Below, one piece after another: positions 42,567 to 50,898 of a stretch of 64,000 bases of DNA. The stretch covers positions 186,001 through 250,000 of the forward strand of contig JAEYNX010000020.1 in assembly GCA_023412215.1 (NCBI GenBank). The letters run 5' to 3'. The DNA is from Bacillota bacterium (GTDB lineage: Bacteria > Bacillota > Clostridia > Oscillospirales > Ruminococcaceae). Position 1 is the first letter of the stretch. Every line of letters begins with the position of its first letter. Below the pieces are notes generated by a model. That model was not told where the DNA came from, searched no databases, and saw nothing but the letters and a program-made list of their open reading frames with translations. A program made the translations under genes and the position numbers.

Positions 42567-43352
42567 TTAGGCATTACCGCTTGGCTTGCGCGCCAAGTAA
42601 AGGTCGATAGTATCGTACACCTTCAGACAGTTGCCGTGGGCTTCGATTGCCGACGCAATCTCCTGCTCAAACTGCTGCTTTTGCGGCTGCGGCATTGTCC
42701 GGTGGTCGGAATAGGTGTTGAGCAGCTGAATGTACTCTGCCGACGTGAAGGTCCTTATCTGATGAAACAGCTTAAACCGCAGCGCGGTAAAACCATACTT
42801 AATAATAGTGTCTGAAATGGATTGATATCTTTTTTCATCCTGCTCCACCGGCAGCTTGCCGCCCGACGGGCGGTAACGGCTGTAAAGCGCCTGTATCTGC
42901 CGGTGCAGAGGGTCGTCCTCCCGATTTACAAACGGGGTGTTCCAGAACAGCGCAAGGGTGCCGCCATCCTTTAAAAGGCGGTATGCTTTGGGGTAGGCGA
43001 CCTCCTCGGGTATCCAGTGAAAGGCGCTGGCGGCATAGATGAGGTCGATGGAGCCGGTACCGGCGGCGTAATCCTCAAAAGAAAGATTGAGCACCTCAAA
43101 ATTGGGGTAGCCGCCGAATTTATGGCTCACGTATGCGGCCAGCCGCTCCCCAAGTTCTATGGCGGTGACGGTACAGCCTGTCTTTAGAATAGACTCGGTA
43201 GCCTGCCCGGTGCCGATGCCGACTTCAACCGCCCGCATTTCGGCGTTCAGCCGCGCATAGTCTATCAACTCCGCAAACAGCTCGGGGCAGTAGCCGGGGC
43301 GCCATCGGTCATAGTTTCGTTCGTCTTCGTTAAAGGTATACCGTTTGTCCAT
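42567..43352 (-). CDS. Class I SAM-dependent methyltransferase
   Basis: 261 aa. Motif I AVEVGIGTGQAT binds SAM, with IELGERLA, LNLSFEDYA and IYAASAFHWIPEE following in the right order for a small-molecule methyltransferase (Methyltransf_11/25). Start at 43352 with AAGGGTGAG; the longer frame runs into the sigma-like gene. It follows the sigma-like gene by 91 bp on the same strand. Substrate unknown. Confidence 0.87.
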   Translation of the reverse strand: MDKRYTFNEDERNYDRWRPGYCPELFAELIDYARLNAEMRAVEVGIGTGQATESILKTGCTVTAIELGERLAAYVSHKFGGYPNFEVLNLSFEDYAAGTGSIDLIYAASAFHWIPEEVAYPKAYRLLKDGGTLALFWNTPFVNREDDPLHRQIQALYSRYRPSGGKLPVEQDEKRYQSISDTIIKYGFTALRFKLFHQIRTFTSAEYIQLLNTYSDHRTMPQPQKQQFEQEIASAIEAHGNCLKVYDTIDLYLARKPSGNA

Positions 43353-43443
43353 CTCACTCACCCTTGTCGTTTTATTCTGCGTTGCGGCAGGATGTAAATT
43401 ATACACAAAATGGGCAAGCGTGTAAAGTGTAAGTGGGAATCTT

Positions 43444-43767
43444 TTAAATTGCCGCCTGCTCCTGCGCAAGGCGTTGCAGGATACGTTTTTTAAGACGCCT
43501 TCTCGCCCCCGCAAGGCCTCGCGAGACGGTGGATTTATGGATGCCAAACCGCGCCGCAAGCTGCGGCATGGTGTAGCCCCGGTAATAGTAGAGGGTCACC
43601 AGCTCATACTGCCGCTGCGTAAGGCCGGTTTCCACCTCCTTGATGGTCGCCTCGCGCAGCCTGTAGCGCAGTTCATCGTTGGTGGCGCCACGGAGGGTGC
43701 GGTAGTCTGAGAACGAGACGACGCTCATGATATCGCCGCTGTGGTCAGCCGGAGCGCTTCTGTTCAC
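43444..43767 (-). CDS. Sigma-70 region 4-like HTH protein (phage-type)
   Basis: About 107 aa. LTQRQYELVTLYYYRGYTMPQLAARFGIHKSTVSRGLAGARRRLKKRI is a region-4 helix-turn-helix, but region 2 is missing, so it cannot act as an ordinary sigma factor. Such proteins are common in prophage control regions. GTG at 43767 has GGGGGAG before it and overlaps the preceding gene; ATG at 43728 is the alternative. Probably an activator of late or lateral genes in a former phage. Confidence 0.78.
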   Translation of the reverse strand: MNRSAPADHSGDIMSVVSFSDYRTLRGATNDELRYRLREATIKEVETGLTQRQYELVTLYYYRGYTMPQLAARFGIHKSTVSRGLAGARRRLKKRILQRLAQEQAAI

Positions 43768-43981
43768 CCGTCTCCCCCCTGTCGAAGTAATGTGTAAGGT
43801 ACCAGCCGGTTTTGCGCAGCTCGGCATGCTCCTTGTACAGGACATCGATGCGTTCCTCTAAGCCGCGCAGCTCGCGAAGCGGTGCGGTCTTCAGCTGCGC
43901 GCGCAGCTGGCGTATCCTCGCGTTGATCTTGGCGCTTTCATAAAGGTACTGCTGCCCCAGCTCAAACAACGTGCAGTTCAT
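43745..43981 (-). CDS. Small coiled-coil protein, phage-like
   Basis: 78 aa. NARIRQLRAQLKTAPLRELRGLEERIDVLYKEHAELRKTGWYLTHYF: amphipathic helices typical of small proteins paired with sigma-like regulators in prophages. ATG at 43981 follows GGAGGTG closely. Its end overlaps the sigma-like gene by 23 bp. First gene of the operon under the promoter at 44036-44064. Confidence 0.75.
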   Translation of the reverse strand: MNCTLFELGQQYLYESAKINARIRQLRAQLKTAPLRELRGLEERIDVLYKEHAELRKTGWYLTHYFDRGETGEQKRSG

Positions 43982-44010
43982 ACCCTTACACCTCCTGCTT
44001 TTTTGGATTA

Positions 44011-44024
44011 AGAACATATGTTCT
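44011..44024. promoter_or_regulatory. LexA-like box (SOS operator)
   Basis: AGAACATATGTTCT is a perfect 14-bp palindrome and fits the Gram-positive LexA pattern GAAC-RNRY-GTTY. It lies just after the predicted transcription start of the coiled-coil/sigma-like operon, a place where LexA would block it until DNA damage. Confidence 0.6.
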
Positions 44025-44035
44025 TTTCAATTTCC

Positions 44036-44064
44036 AACGTATCACACATTTTGTGTGATGTCAA
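44036..44064 (-). promoter_or_regulatory. Promoter of the sigma-like operon with strong operator in the spacer
   Basis: Minus strand TTGACA (44059-44064), then TCACACAAAATGTGTGA as the exact 17-bp spacer (44042-44058), then TACGTT (44036-44041). The spacer is a perfect palindrome with odd centre. A repressor bound here would fully occlude the promoter. Confidence 0.8.
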
Positions 44065-44194
44065 GAGAGGGTAAGGAGACTTGAAAGCAGGCCTTGTCAT
44101 GACTAAATGGCTCTGTTATGCCGCAATCGAGTTGAAATTGGCGTAGAACGTCCCTAAAACTCCAAAAATATTTTTAAAATATTACCAAACCCAC

Positions 44195-44223
44195 TTGTAA
44201 AAACACCAAACGTGTGATATAGT
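44195..44223 (+). promoter_or_regulatory. Promoter of the XRE repressor gene with weak operator in the spacer
   Basis: TTGTAA (44195-44200), 17-bp spacer AAACACCAAACGTGTGA, TATAGT (44218-44223). The spacer matches the palindrome in the divergent promoter at 13 of 17 positions and in the same register to the -10 box, consistent with a weaker autoregulatory site. Confidence 0.75.
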
Positions 44224-44243
44224 GGCTTCGAGGTGAAGAATAT

Positions 44244-44630
44244 ATGTTCGCACAAAAGTTTAAGTCTCTCCGCATAAAAAGCGGCTACACACAGGCGCAG
44301 CTTGCGGCGCTTCTGGGGGTTTCGACCAGTGCGGTGGGCATGTACGAGCAGGGCAGGCGCGAGCCGGACAGTGCCATGCTGATGAGTATCTGCGAGCTGT
44401 TCGGGGTGGATGCCAACTACCTACTAAGCGGCGGCCACAGGGAGAATGGCTCCCCCATCAGGGTGGAGCAGCTCATCACCCAGATGCGCGAAAAGCTGTT
44501 GGGGCAGCAGGCGCTAATGTTCCACGGCAAGCCCATCGACGCCGAGGGCGCGCAAAAGATTATCGCGGCGCTGGAGCTTGGCGCGCGGCTGGCCGCGGAG
44601 TACAATACGAATTCTTCAGCAGCAAAGTGA
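44244..44630 (+). CDS. XRE family repressor (ImmR/CI-like)
   Basis: 128 aa. N-terminal HTH_3: FKSLRIKSGYTQAQLAALLGVSTSAVGMYEQGRREPDSAML; the rest is helical with no LexA-type peptidase domain, so it cannot cleave itself. GAGGTG lies at a good distance from ATG. It is followed by an ImmA-type protease, the typical partner that destroys such repressors. It is likely to bind the palindromes in both flanking promoters. Confidence 0.9.
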   Translation: MFAQKFKSLRIKSGYTQAQLAALLGVSTSAVGMYEQGRREPDSAMLMSICELFGVDANYLLSGGHRENGSPIRVEQLITQMREKLLGQQALMFHGKPIDAEGAQKIIAALELGARLAAEYNTNSSAAK

Positions 44631-44781
44631 TAGAATCACTTTGTTAATCTCCCGCCTTTGTCAGAATGAGTATCAGACGGCAATTCGGTGGCTAAATGGA
44701 ATTCAGGATAACCAGAAAAAGCTGCATGGCGGTGAAGACGACTGAGACAGTTCTCTATCCCGCACGGAGGAATGAGCAGGA

Positions 44782-45225
44782 ATGGACAAAATCATCGCGC
44801 TTGCCCAGTCGCTGGTAAAGCGGTATCATACCCGTGACCCCTTTACGCTCTGCGCCGAGCTGGAGGTTCACGTCGTTTTTACCGAGCTGCCCGAAACAGT
44901 AGAGGGTTTTTACCATTATATAGATGGACATAAATTTATATATCTCAATAACCGGCTAAGCGAGAACATCGCGCGCGTGATCTGCGCGCATGAGCTTGCC
45001 CACGCGCTGATGCATGCCGATTACAACGTGCTGGAGCTGTTGCGCGATACCTTCTTTTATTGCCCGCGCTTTGAGCGCGAGGCCGATATCTTCTGTGCGG
45101 CCCTGTTAATAGACAAAGAAGCGGCCCAAAGCGCGCTGCCCGAGCTGCTGAGCATGGAGCAGCTCGCTGCCCTTTCGGGTGTACCGGTGGAACTGGTGGA
45201 CATGCGCTTCGCCGAGGGGTTTTAA
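44782..45225 (+). CDS. ImmA/IrrE family metallo-endopeptidase
   Basis: 147 aa. Zinc motif HELAH (H70, E71, H74) and downstream EREAD with the third ligand (about E100), then FCAALLI. In ICEBs1 and prophages this enzyme cleaves the cognate XRE repressor to trigger induction. CGGAGG precedes ATG. The XRE gene is 151 bp upstream on the same strand. Confidence 0.92.
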   Translation: MDKIIALAQSLVKRYHTRDPFTLCAELEVHVVFTELPETVEGFYHYIDGHKFIYLNNRLSENIARVICAHELAHALMHADYNVLELLRDTFFYCPRFEREADIFCAALLIDKEAAQSALPELLSMEQLAALSGVPVELVDMRFAEGF

Positions 45226-45256
45226 TCTGACCGCTCATGAAGAAATCGACATATTC

Positions 45257-45769
45257 ATGGAAGTGAATATATTGCCTTATATTTCGCTGGAGCAGGATCG
45301 GCCGCTGGAGAACACCCGCTGCCGTATCTTCATCTTTACCGAGGGCACGGTCTTGGGGCCGAGGAATAAGCTGGAGCAGTTTGCAATCTCGCGCTATGTT
45401 CCGATGGGCGGCTGCGTCCCCCTCATCCGCGCATGGCGGGAACAGGGGGCGGAGGTTCGCTATATCACCTCCCGCAAGGCGCCTAAGGCGGTGGAAGCAG
45501 TAAAGAAGCTGCTGCTCCGCTACGGCTTTGTGGGCAGTAGGCTCTACTACCGGGAGGGCAAACAGACCTACAGTACGCTCGTAGAGAAGGCGCAGCCGGA
45601 TATCCTGATAGAGGATGACTGCCAAAGCATCGGTGGGGTGGAGCAGATGTGCATCACCCACGTTAAGCCCGAGATCAGGCAGACCATTACATCGATAGTG
45701 GTGAATGAATTCGCGGGTATTGACCATTTGCCTGCGTCACTGGATGAGCTGCTGGCGGGGCAGTATTAA
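45257..45769 (+). CDS. HAD-like protein with altered nucleophile motif
   Basis: 170 aa. CVPLIRAWREQGAEVRYITSRKAPKAVEAVKKLLLRYGF and DILIEDDCQSIGG resemble motifs II-IV of HAD-type nucleotidases, but in the first motif DxDGT reads FTEGT (IFIFTEGTVLG), so the phosphate-accepting aspartate is missing. May bind but not hydrolyse. Start uncertain: ATG at 45257 has no clear ribosome site and GTG at 45263 is next to it. Follows ImmA by 31 bp. Confidence 0.55.
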   Translation: MEVNILPYISLEQDRPLENTRCRIFIFTEGTVLGPRNKLEQFAISRYVPMGGCVPLIRAWREQGAEVRYITSRKAPKAVEAVKKLLLRYGFVGSRLYYREGKQTYSTLVEKAQPDILIEDDCQSIGGVEQMCITHVKPEIRQTITSIVVNEFAGIDHLPASLDELLAGQY

Positions 45770-46157
45770 GAGGGTGTGTAGGGGACGGCGTCCTCGCCGC
45801 CCCCTACAACACGACAACAGGTGGTTGAGGGTTGTAGGGGAGACCTTTGGTCTCCCGTGGATTCTATACAACGTGCGGTTAGACCGCGGGCGAACGCAGA
45901 CGCGAATTTCGCGTTTCGCCCCTACGGGCTGTCTCTGTCACGGGCGGGAAGACCCCGCCCCTACACACGGTAAAGGCCGGTGCCAAACGGAACGGCACGG
46001 TGGCCCTTCCCTACACCATCACCGTGAACGGTGGGCAACTACGGGACGTCGGGGACGCCGCCCCCTACACGTCGTTGCGGTACCCGCTCGGGGCTGTGGC
46101 GGGCAGGCAAACCCCGCCCCTATAGCCCAACACCACGCAATTCTCATAAAAATAACA
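45770..46157. repeat. Dense family A cluster, about 390 bp
   Basis: Successive units: TGTAGGGGACGGC with GCCGCCCCCTAC (45777-45807), TGTAGGGGAGACC/GGTCTCCC (45834-45856), GCGGGCGAA with TTCGCCCCTAC (45887-45925), GGCGGG/CCCGCCCCTAC (45940-45965), GGAACGGC with GTGGCCCTTCCCTAC, GGGACGTC/GACGCCGCCCCCTAC (46042-46069), GGGCAGG and CCCCGCCCCTAT (46100-46122). No gene. Units face both ways. Confidence 0.8.
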
Positions 46158-46195
46158 CAAAGGGTCTGCATCCATGAGGATGCAGACCCGCTTTT
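46158..46195 (-). terminator. trpS terminator
   Basis: GGGTCTGCATCC (46162-46173) and GGATGCAGACCC (46178-46189) are exact complements; the minus strand continues TTTGTGTTATTTTT. Confidence 0.9.
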
Positions 46196-46212
46196 ATATG
46201 CTGATTATTCGG

Positions 46213-47241
46213 TTAAAAAGCGCCTTTTACAAACCCCACCTTGTGGTAGGCCTTGTCGAGGGTGCGCTGTGCGAAGTGGGCGGCCTTTTTGGCGCCCTCG
46301 GTATAGCACTGCTCCAGATAGGCCTTATCCTTCATCAGGCGCTCATGCTCCTCACGAACGGGGCGAAGATGCCCGGCCACCGCCTCGCCTACCGCGAGCT
46401 TAAAGTCGCCGTACCCCTTGCCGTCAAACGCCTGTGTGATCTCGACAAGGCTCTTGCCCGTAACGACCGAGTAGATGGTCATGAGGTTGTTGATGCCGTC
46501 CTTGCCCTCGGCGTAGCAGACGCGCGCGTCACTGTCGGTAACGGCGCTTTTGAACTTCTTGATGATGGCGTCCGGCGTGTCGAGTATCGAGACAAAGGCC
46601 TTGGCGTTTTCGTCCGACTTGCTCATCTTCTTGGTCGGCTCCTGTAAAGACATCACCTTCGCGCCCAGCTTGGGGATGTAGGGCTCGGGCATCGCGAAGG
46701 TGTTGCCGTAGCGCCCGTTAAAGCGGGTGGCGATATCGCGCGCCAGCTCCAGATGCTGCTTTTGGTCGATGCCCACCGGCACGAGGTTGGTTTGGTAGAG
46801 CAGGATGTCGGCCGCCATGAGCACGGGATAGGTAAACAGCCCCACATTCACGTCGTCGGCATACTTCTGGCTTTTGTCCTTAAACTGCGTCATGCGCGAA
46901 AGCTCGCCGAACTGCGCGTTGCACCCCAGAATCCACGTCAGCTGCGCATGCGCGGGCACGTGGCTCTGGATGAACACCAGGCTCTTGTTCGGGTCGATGC
47001 CGCAGGCGAGCAGCAGCGCGTAGGAAGAAAGCGTCTGCTGGCGCAGCAGGGCGGGATCCTGCTTTACGGTGATGGCATGCATATCCACCACCGAGTAGAC
47101 GCAGTTGTACTCCTCCTGCAGGTTCACCCAGTTGCGGATGGCGCCGATATAGTTGCCCAGCGTGAATACGCCCGTGGGCTGTATCCCGCTGAAGATAATC
47201 TGTTTTTTCGCGGGGGCGGCGGTTTCCATGTTCTCTGGCAT
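46213..47241 (-). CDS. trpS: Tryptophanyl-tRNA synthetase
   Basis: 342 aa class I synthetase of the short bacterial type. HIGH-like motif TLGNYIGA at 27-34 and KMSKS at 205-209; GIDQKQHLELARDIATRF between them is diagnostic. Charges tRNA-Trp. It lies 23 bp after the aminotransferase gene on the same strand. The ribosome site before the ATG at 47241 is distant; M5 is an alternative start. No T-box leader seen. Confidence 0.95.
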   Translation of the reverse strand: MPENMETAAPAKKQIIFSGIQPTGVFTLGNYIGAIRNWVNLQEEYNCVYSVVDMHAITVKQDPALLRQQTLSSYALLLACGIDPNKSLVFIQSHVPAHAQLTWILGCNAQFGELSRMTQFKDKSQKYADDVNVGLFTYPVLMAADILLYQTNLVPVGIDQKQHLELARDIATRFNGRYGNTFAMPEPYIPKLGAKVMSLQEPTKKMSKSDENAKAFVSILDTPDAIIKKFKSAVTDSDARVCYAEGKDGINNLMTIYSVVTGKSLVEITQAFDGKGYGDFKLAVGEAVAGHLRPVREEHERLMKDKAYLEQCYTEGAKKAAHFAQRTLDKAYHKVGFVKGAF

Positions 47242-47264
47242 TGTAGTAATCAGGCCTTTCCTGT

Positions 47265-48452
47265 TTAGAATTTCTCGCGGATGAGTTTGGATAGAATCTC
47301 TACACCCTTTTCAATCTGCGTGTCAGTGGGAGTAGAGTAGTTCATGCGAAACGAGGTGGTTTCATCCTGCTCGCTCGTCATAAACGCGGTGCCGGGCACC
47401 ACCGCCACCTTGCGGTGTACCGCCTCGGTGCAGAAGCTCATCATGTCGGAGCCCTTGGGCAGCGTACACCACAAAAACAGTCCGCCCTGCGGGCGCGTGT
47501 ATTCCACCTTGCCGCCAAAGCCTGCGTCCATACCGCTTAGCATCAGCGCGCATTTCTTTCGGTAGATCTCGCGCAGGTGCTTTATGTGCTCGTTAAAATC
47601 CGCCCGGGTCAAAAACTCGGCGCAGATCATCTGCGAAAGGATGCCCGTGTGCACGTCGGCGGCCTGCTTCGCCACCACCATCTTCTGCACCACGGGGCCG
47701 GGAGCACATACAAAGCCGACCCGCAGGCCGGGGGAGAGTATCTTTGAAAAGCTGCCGCAGTAAAGCACAATGCCGTCCTCGTCAAACGACTTGATGGCGG
47801 GGATATCCTCCCCCTCAAAGCGCAGGTCGCCGTAGGGGTTATCCTCTAATATCATCGTGCCGTAGCGCTTGGCGAGCGCGTAGGCCGCCTTGCGCTTTTC
47901 AAGGCTCATCGTCTTGCCGCTCGGGTTCTGGAAGTTGGGGATCAGGTAGATAAAACGCACGTTCTTGTTTGCCTTGAGCGCCTCCTCCAGCGCGTCGATG
48001 TCTAAGCCGTCGTCCTGAAGCTCAATGCCCACAAGGTTTGCGTTGTAGGATTTAAAGGAGTTGAGCGAGCCGATGAAGCTGGGCTTTTCGCAGATGACGG
48101 TGTCGCCCTCGTTGCACAGCACCTTGGTGGCGAGCTCCACACCCTGCTGCGCACCCGAAACGATGATCAGCTCGTCAAACGCGCGGCCCACCTGATAGCG
48201 GGTGCGTATCATATCCTTAAGCTGCGCGCGCAGAGGCGGGTAGCCCTCGGTGATGCTGTACTGCAGTGCCGCAATCGGCTTTTCGGCAAAGATGCTGCTC
48301 GTAATCTCGGCAACCAGCCCGGTAGGGAAGGCCTCGGGCGCCGGGTTGCCCGCGGCAAAGGGAATCACCTCCGGGTCGGCGGTAAACTTGAGTATCTCGC
48401 GGATAGCCGACGGCTGGAGGGTGGCGATTTTATCGGAAAAGGTGTATTGCAT
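47265..48452 (-). CDS. PLP-dependent aminotransferase, class I/II (LysN/AraT-like)
   Basis: 395 aa. IPFAAGNPAPEAFP near the N-terminus, ISGAQQGVEL-type (IVSGAQQGVEL), ILEDNPYGDLRFEG, and Schiff-base lysine in CGSFSKILSPGLRVGF. This belongs to the MocR-like/2-aminoadipate aminotransferase group with broad specificity for aromatic or branched-chain amino acids. Together with trpS it may point to an aromatic amino acid context, but this is only a guess. Confidence 0.92.
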   Translation of the reverse strand: MQYTFSDKIATLQPSAIREILKFTADPEVIPFAAGNPAPEAFPTGLVAEITSSIFAEKPIAALQYSITEGYPPLRAQLKDMIRTRYQVGRAFDELIIVSGAQQGVELATKVLCNEGDTVICEKPSFIGSLNSFKSYNANLVGIELQDDGLDIDALEEALKANKNVRFIYLIPNFQNPSGKTMSLEKRKAAYALAKRYGTMILEDNPYGDLRFEGEDIPAIKSFDEDGIVLYCGSFSKILSPGLRVGFVCAPGPVVQKMVVAKQAADVHTGILSQMICAEFLTRADFNEHIKHLREIYRKKCALMLSGMDAGFGGKVEYTRPQGGLFLWCTLPKGSDMMSFCTEAVHRKVAVVPGTAFMTSEQDETTSFRMNYSTPTDTQIEKGVEILSKLIREKF

Positions 48453-48635
48453 GTCTGATCAACCTTTCTGGTTTCCTTCCAGTGTTAACCTCTATATTCT
48501 ACCACAAATGCGGGCGGTTTAAAAGCATTAAAATCTCGCAGGCAGATTGTATAAAGCACAAGCAGGTATTGACAGAATGTTCCGCAAATGTAATGATTAA
48601 GAACAGGAGCAAGATTTGGAAACGAGGTGGAAGGG

Positions 48636-49889
48636 ATGAAAAGAATACTAAAAGGTTTGTTATCTATCCTTGTAGTGGTTGTGATGCTGGCGGCAGCCGG
48701 CGGGTGTTCACAGCAAGCCAGCCCGAACGGCACTCTGCGGGGGGAGAGCCAATCATCCCTACCACAGCAAAGTGAGGTTTCCAGCTTAAGCAGCTCGCAG
48801 GCAGACAGTGAACTGCCGTTTGCAGAGCTGAAAAAGGCGGGGGTCATCACTGTGTACAAAGCGTACCCGAATTCAGAAATCTTTGAGCCGACAAAGGTTG
48901 CGGTTGGTAACGCCGATATAACATTGTTGGATATTATCGGGGAAGCGGAAAAAGCACTGAATGTAAAGCTGCCTATCCTCGCTGTGACACAAAAAGCAGG
49001 TACAGTTACCATTAATCTTTCCCAAGCGTTTATGGATACCTACGACAAATGGGAGATATACCCGATCCTGAACACGATAGGCATGACGCTGAAAGAAAAC
49101 CAGAGGAACTTTAATGCGGTTGTTTATCAGGTAAACGGCAGGACGGATTTTTTCGGGGAATCCTATGCTTTGCCGGTGCTGAAACTGATACGAGGCTCGC
49201 CCGAGGAGTTTTCGGCCCTGCGCGCCAAGGTGCCCTACGAGGGGCTTGATACCATCACGATGATCTCAGAATATGACGAAATTGGCAATAAGATCGCCAA
49301 TTTTTTATCCATGCTTCCGCCTCTTGATAAAGACATCGCGACGATAAGTGAGCTTGATAACCAGTATGTCCTGCGGACAGCGCTTTACTATACGCAATAC
49401 TATACGACCGATATCGTAAATGGGGAAGAAGAGTACTATCGCGAAGTACTAAAGCCCATTGAGGGGCCGGTTTCAGAAAAGCTGGGGCAAGGCTTTGCCG
49501 AAACGATGTTCTGGCTGAAAGAGCATGTAGAGCAAACCGCGAAGATTATCTTTGGGAATAGTGTCACCATAAAGCACGAGAGCCTTAAGGTATACAATTA
49601 TCTGTATTTTGCAGTTGAGGGTGTCTATACACCGCCCCATACGGAAGGGGGACCGATGGCAAGGCCGTTTATGCTGGATTACGAGGATTTGGGTGACCGC
49701 TACAGGGCAAAAGTGGTATATGTACAGGAAAGCATGGAGGGTTATATAGACGCTGACACGCGGGCCATTATCCCCGAAGCGGAGCTTAAAAACTACGTTC
49801 AAACAAAGGGCAGGAAGCGTGAGATTATTCTGCGCAAGGCCGAGGACGGTTCCCTACAGTTTGTCAGCCACCGATTCCTGCCGCAGTAA
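48636..49889 (+). CDS. GerMN-like lipoprotein
   Basis: 417 aa. Signal peptide with lipobox AAGGC, Ser/Gln-rich linker, then ITVYKAYPNSEIFEPTKVAV and VTINLSQAFMDTYDK...FNAVVYQVNGRTDFFGE, which follow the GerMN domain pattern of spore germination proteins. The C-terminal half is novel to me. AGGTGG lies before the ATG at 48636. No partner genes nearby. A role in spore envelope or germination is possible but not shown. Confidence 0.6.
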   Translation: MKRILKGLLSILVVVVMLAAAGGCSQQASPNGTLRGESQSSLPQQSEVSSLSSSQADSELPFAELKKAGVITVYKAYPNSEIFEPTKVAVGNADITLLDIIGEAEKALNVKLPILAVTQKAGTVTINLSQAFMDTYDKWEIYPILNTIGMTLKENQRNFNAVVYQVNGRTDFFGESYALPVLKLIRGSPEEFSALRAKVPYEGLDTITMISEYDEIGNKIANFLSMLPPLDKDIATISELDNQYVLRTALYYTQYYTTDIVNGEEEYYREVLKPIEGPVSEKLGQGFAETMFWLKEHVEQTAKIIFGNSVTIKHESLKVYNYLYFAVEGVYTPPHTEGGPMARPFMLDYEDLGDRYRAKVVYVQESMEGYIDADTRAIIPEAELKNYVQTKGRKREIILRKAEDGSLQFVSHRFLPQ

Positions 49890-49905
49890 AGCCAATCTGT
49901 AAAAA

Positions 49906-49940
49906 GCACGCCCGGTGAGATAGAACCTCATCGGGCGCTT
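49906..49940. terminator. Hairpin after the GerMN-like gene
   Basis: CGCCCGGTGAG (49909-49919) pairs with CTCATCGGGCG (49927-49937), 17-20 bp after the stop. Few Ts follow, so termination is likely but weak. Confidence 0.6.
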
Positions 49941-49992
49941 AGCACCTTTGGGCAAAAAAATGCCGCCCCCACTATTGCGAAGACAGCACCCC

Positions 49993-50069
49993 TGGTGGAC
50001 GATGAGGGACTCGAACCCACGACCTCCCGCATGTGACGCGGATGCTCTACCAACTGAGCTAATCGTCCA
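49993..50069 (-). tRNA. tRNA-Val (anticodon CAC)
   Basis: 77 nt on the minus strand, with acceptor arms TGGACGA and TCGTCCA and an encoded CCA. D arm GCTC/GAGC, anticodon stem TCCGC/GCGGG with loop GTCACAT (CAC in the middle), and T loop GGTTCGAGTCC. Reads GTG valine codons. Single tRNA, no cluster. Confidence 0.95.
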
Positions 50070-50235
50070 GATATTCGGTTGTACGTCCCACGCATACACA
50101 TTTTGTGGGACAAAGAGCATTATAGTACATCTTCTTTACAAAAGCAACCCCATTTTTACCCAACAGGCCAGCCTGCCCCATTTTCGTGCAGATTCAATAA
50201 TTAGATAGGATTTTAAATAGTCAGAATAACAAATA

Positions 50236-50270
50236 AAAAGGCGCATTCACCGTGCGGTAAATGTGCCTTT
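50236..50270 (-). terminator. Terminator of the glycosyltransferase/TVP38 operon
   Basis: On the minus strand AAAGGCACATT pairs with AATGCGCCTTT (one G-U) and is followed by TTATTTG. It starts 26 bp after the stop codon. Confidence 0.8.
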
Positions 50271-50295
50271 GAATGCTATTGAAGCGGGCCCTGCG

Positions 50296-50898
50296 TCATG
50301 CCCCGAAAAGCCGCGCAATGTACTGCAGCACGGCGGTTAAGCCGATGCTGTATAAAAAGATGGAGAGCGGCTTGCACAAAAAGATGATGGCGACATATTT
50401 TTTAAACGACATCGACGATATCCCCGCCAGCATGCATAAAAAATCGTCGGGCGCAACCGGCAGAAAGATGGCGATGGCAAACCATTTATCGAAGTGTTTG
50501 CCCTTATCCAGCCAGCCGATGTACTTGTTAAAAAGGCGGGGGCTGATAACAGCCTGCACGAAGGGGCGCCCAAAATGGCGCGACAGCAGAAAGTTAAAGA
50601 CCGAGCCGACGCAAACACCGATATAATTATACGCGAAGCCATACCACGGGCCAAAGATCAGCACGCCCGCGGCCAAGCTCACCCCGCCCGGGATGATGGG
50701 GAATACCACCTGTAAAATCTGTATTAAAATAAAAACCAATGGCGCCCATGCGCCCTGTTTTGCCATGAAGGTTTGCATGGCCTCGGGGTTTGTGAGTACC
50801 CCGGCACGGTAAAAATAGATACAAGCCGCTACCGCAAGCAGTATCCCCACCACGGTGGCTGTGTTGTAGGCTATCTTTATCGCTTTTTGTCCTCTCAT
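50296..50898 (-). CDS. TVP38/TMEM64 (VTT domain) membrane protein
   Basis: 200 aa, five to six helices. GGVSLAAGVLIFGPWYGFAYNYIGVCVGSVFNFLLSRHFG is the family signature (SNARE-associated/DedA-like). These proteins are implicated in moving lipids across the membrane. ATG at 50898 overlaps the stop of the glycosyltransferase (ATGA), which decides the start over the TTG at 50952. Confidence 0.88.
   Translation of the reverse strand: MRGQKAIKIAYNTATVVGILLAVAACIYFYRAGVLTNPEAMQTFMAKQGAWAPLVFILIQILQVVFPIIPGGVSLAAGVLIFGPWYGFAYNYIGVCVGSVFNFLLSRHFGRPFVQAVISPRLFNKYIGWLDKGKHFDKWFAIAIFLPVAPDDFLCMLAGISSMSFKKYVAIIFLCKPLSIFLYSIGLTAVLQYIARLFGA

Noticed and set aside
45770..46157. CRISPR array
   Set aside because: Units differ in sequence, are palindromic themselves, alternate in direction and have no equal-length spacers; no cas gene is present.
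46213..48452. T-box leader for trpS
   Set aside because: trpS follows the aminotransferase gene by 23 bp, and no specifier stem or TGGNACCGCG-like box was seen upstream of either.
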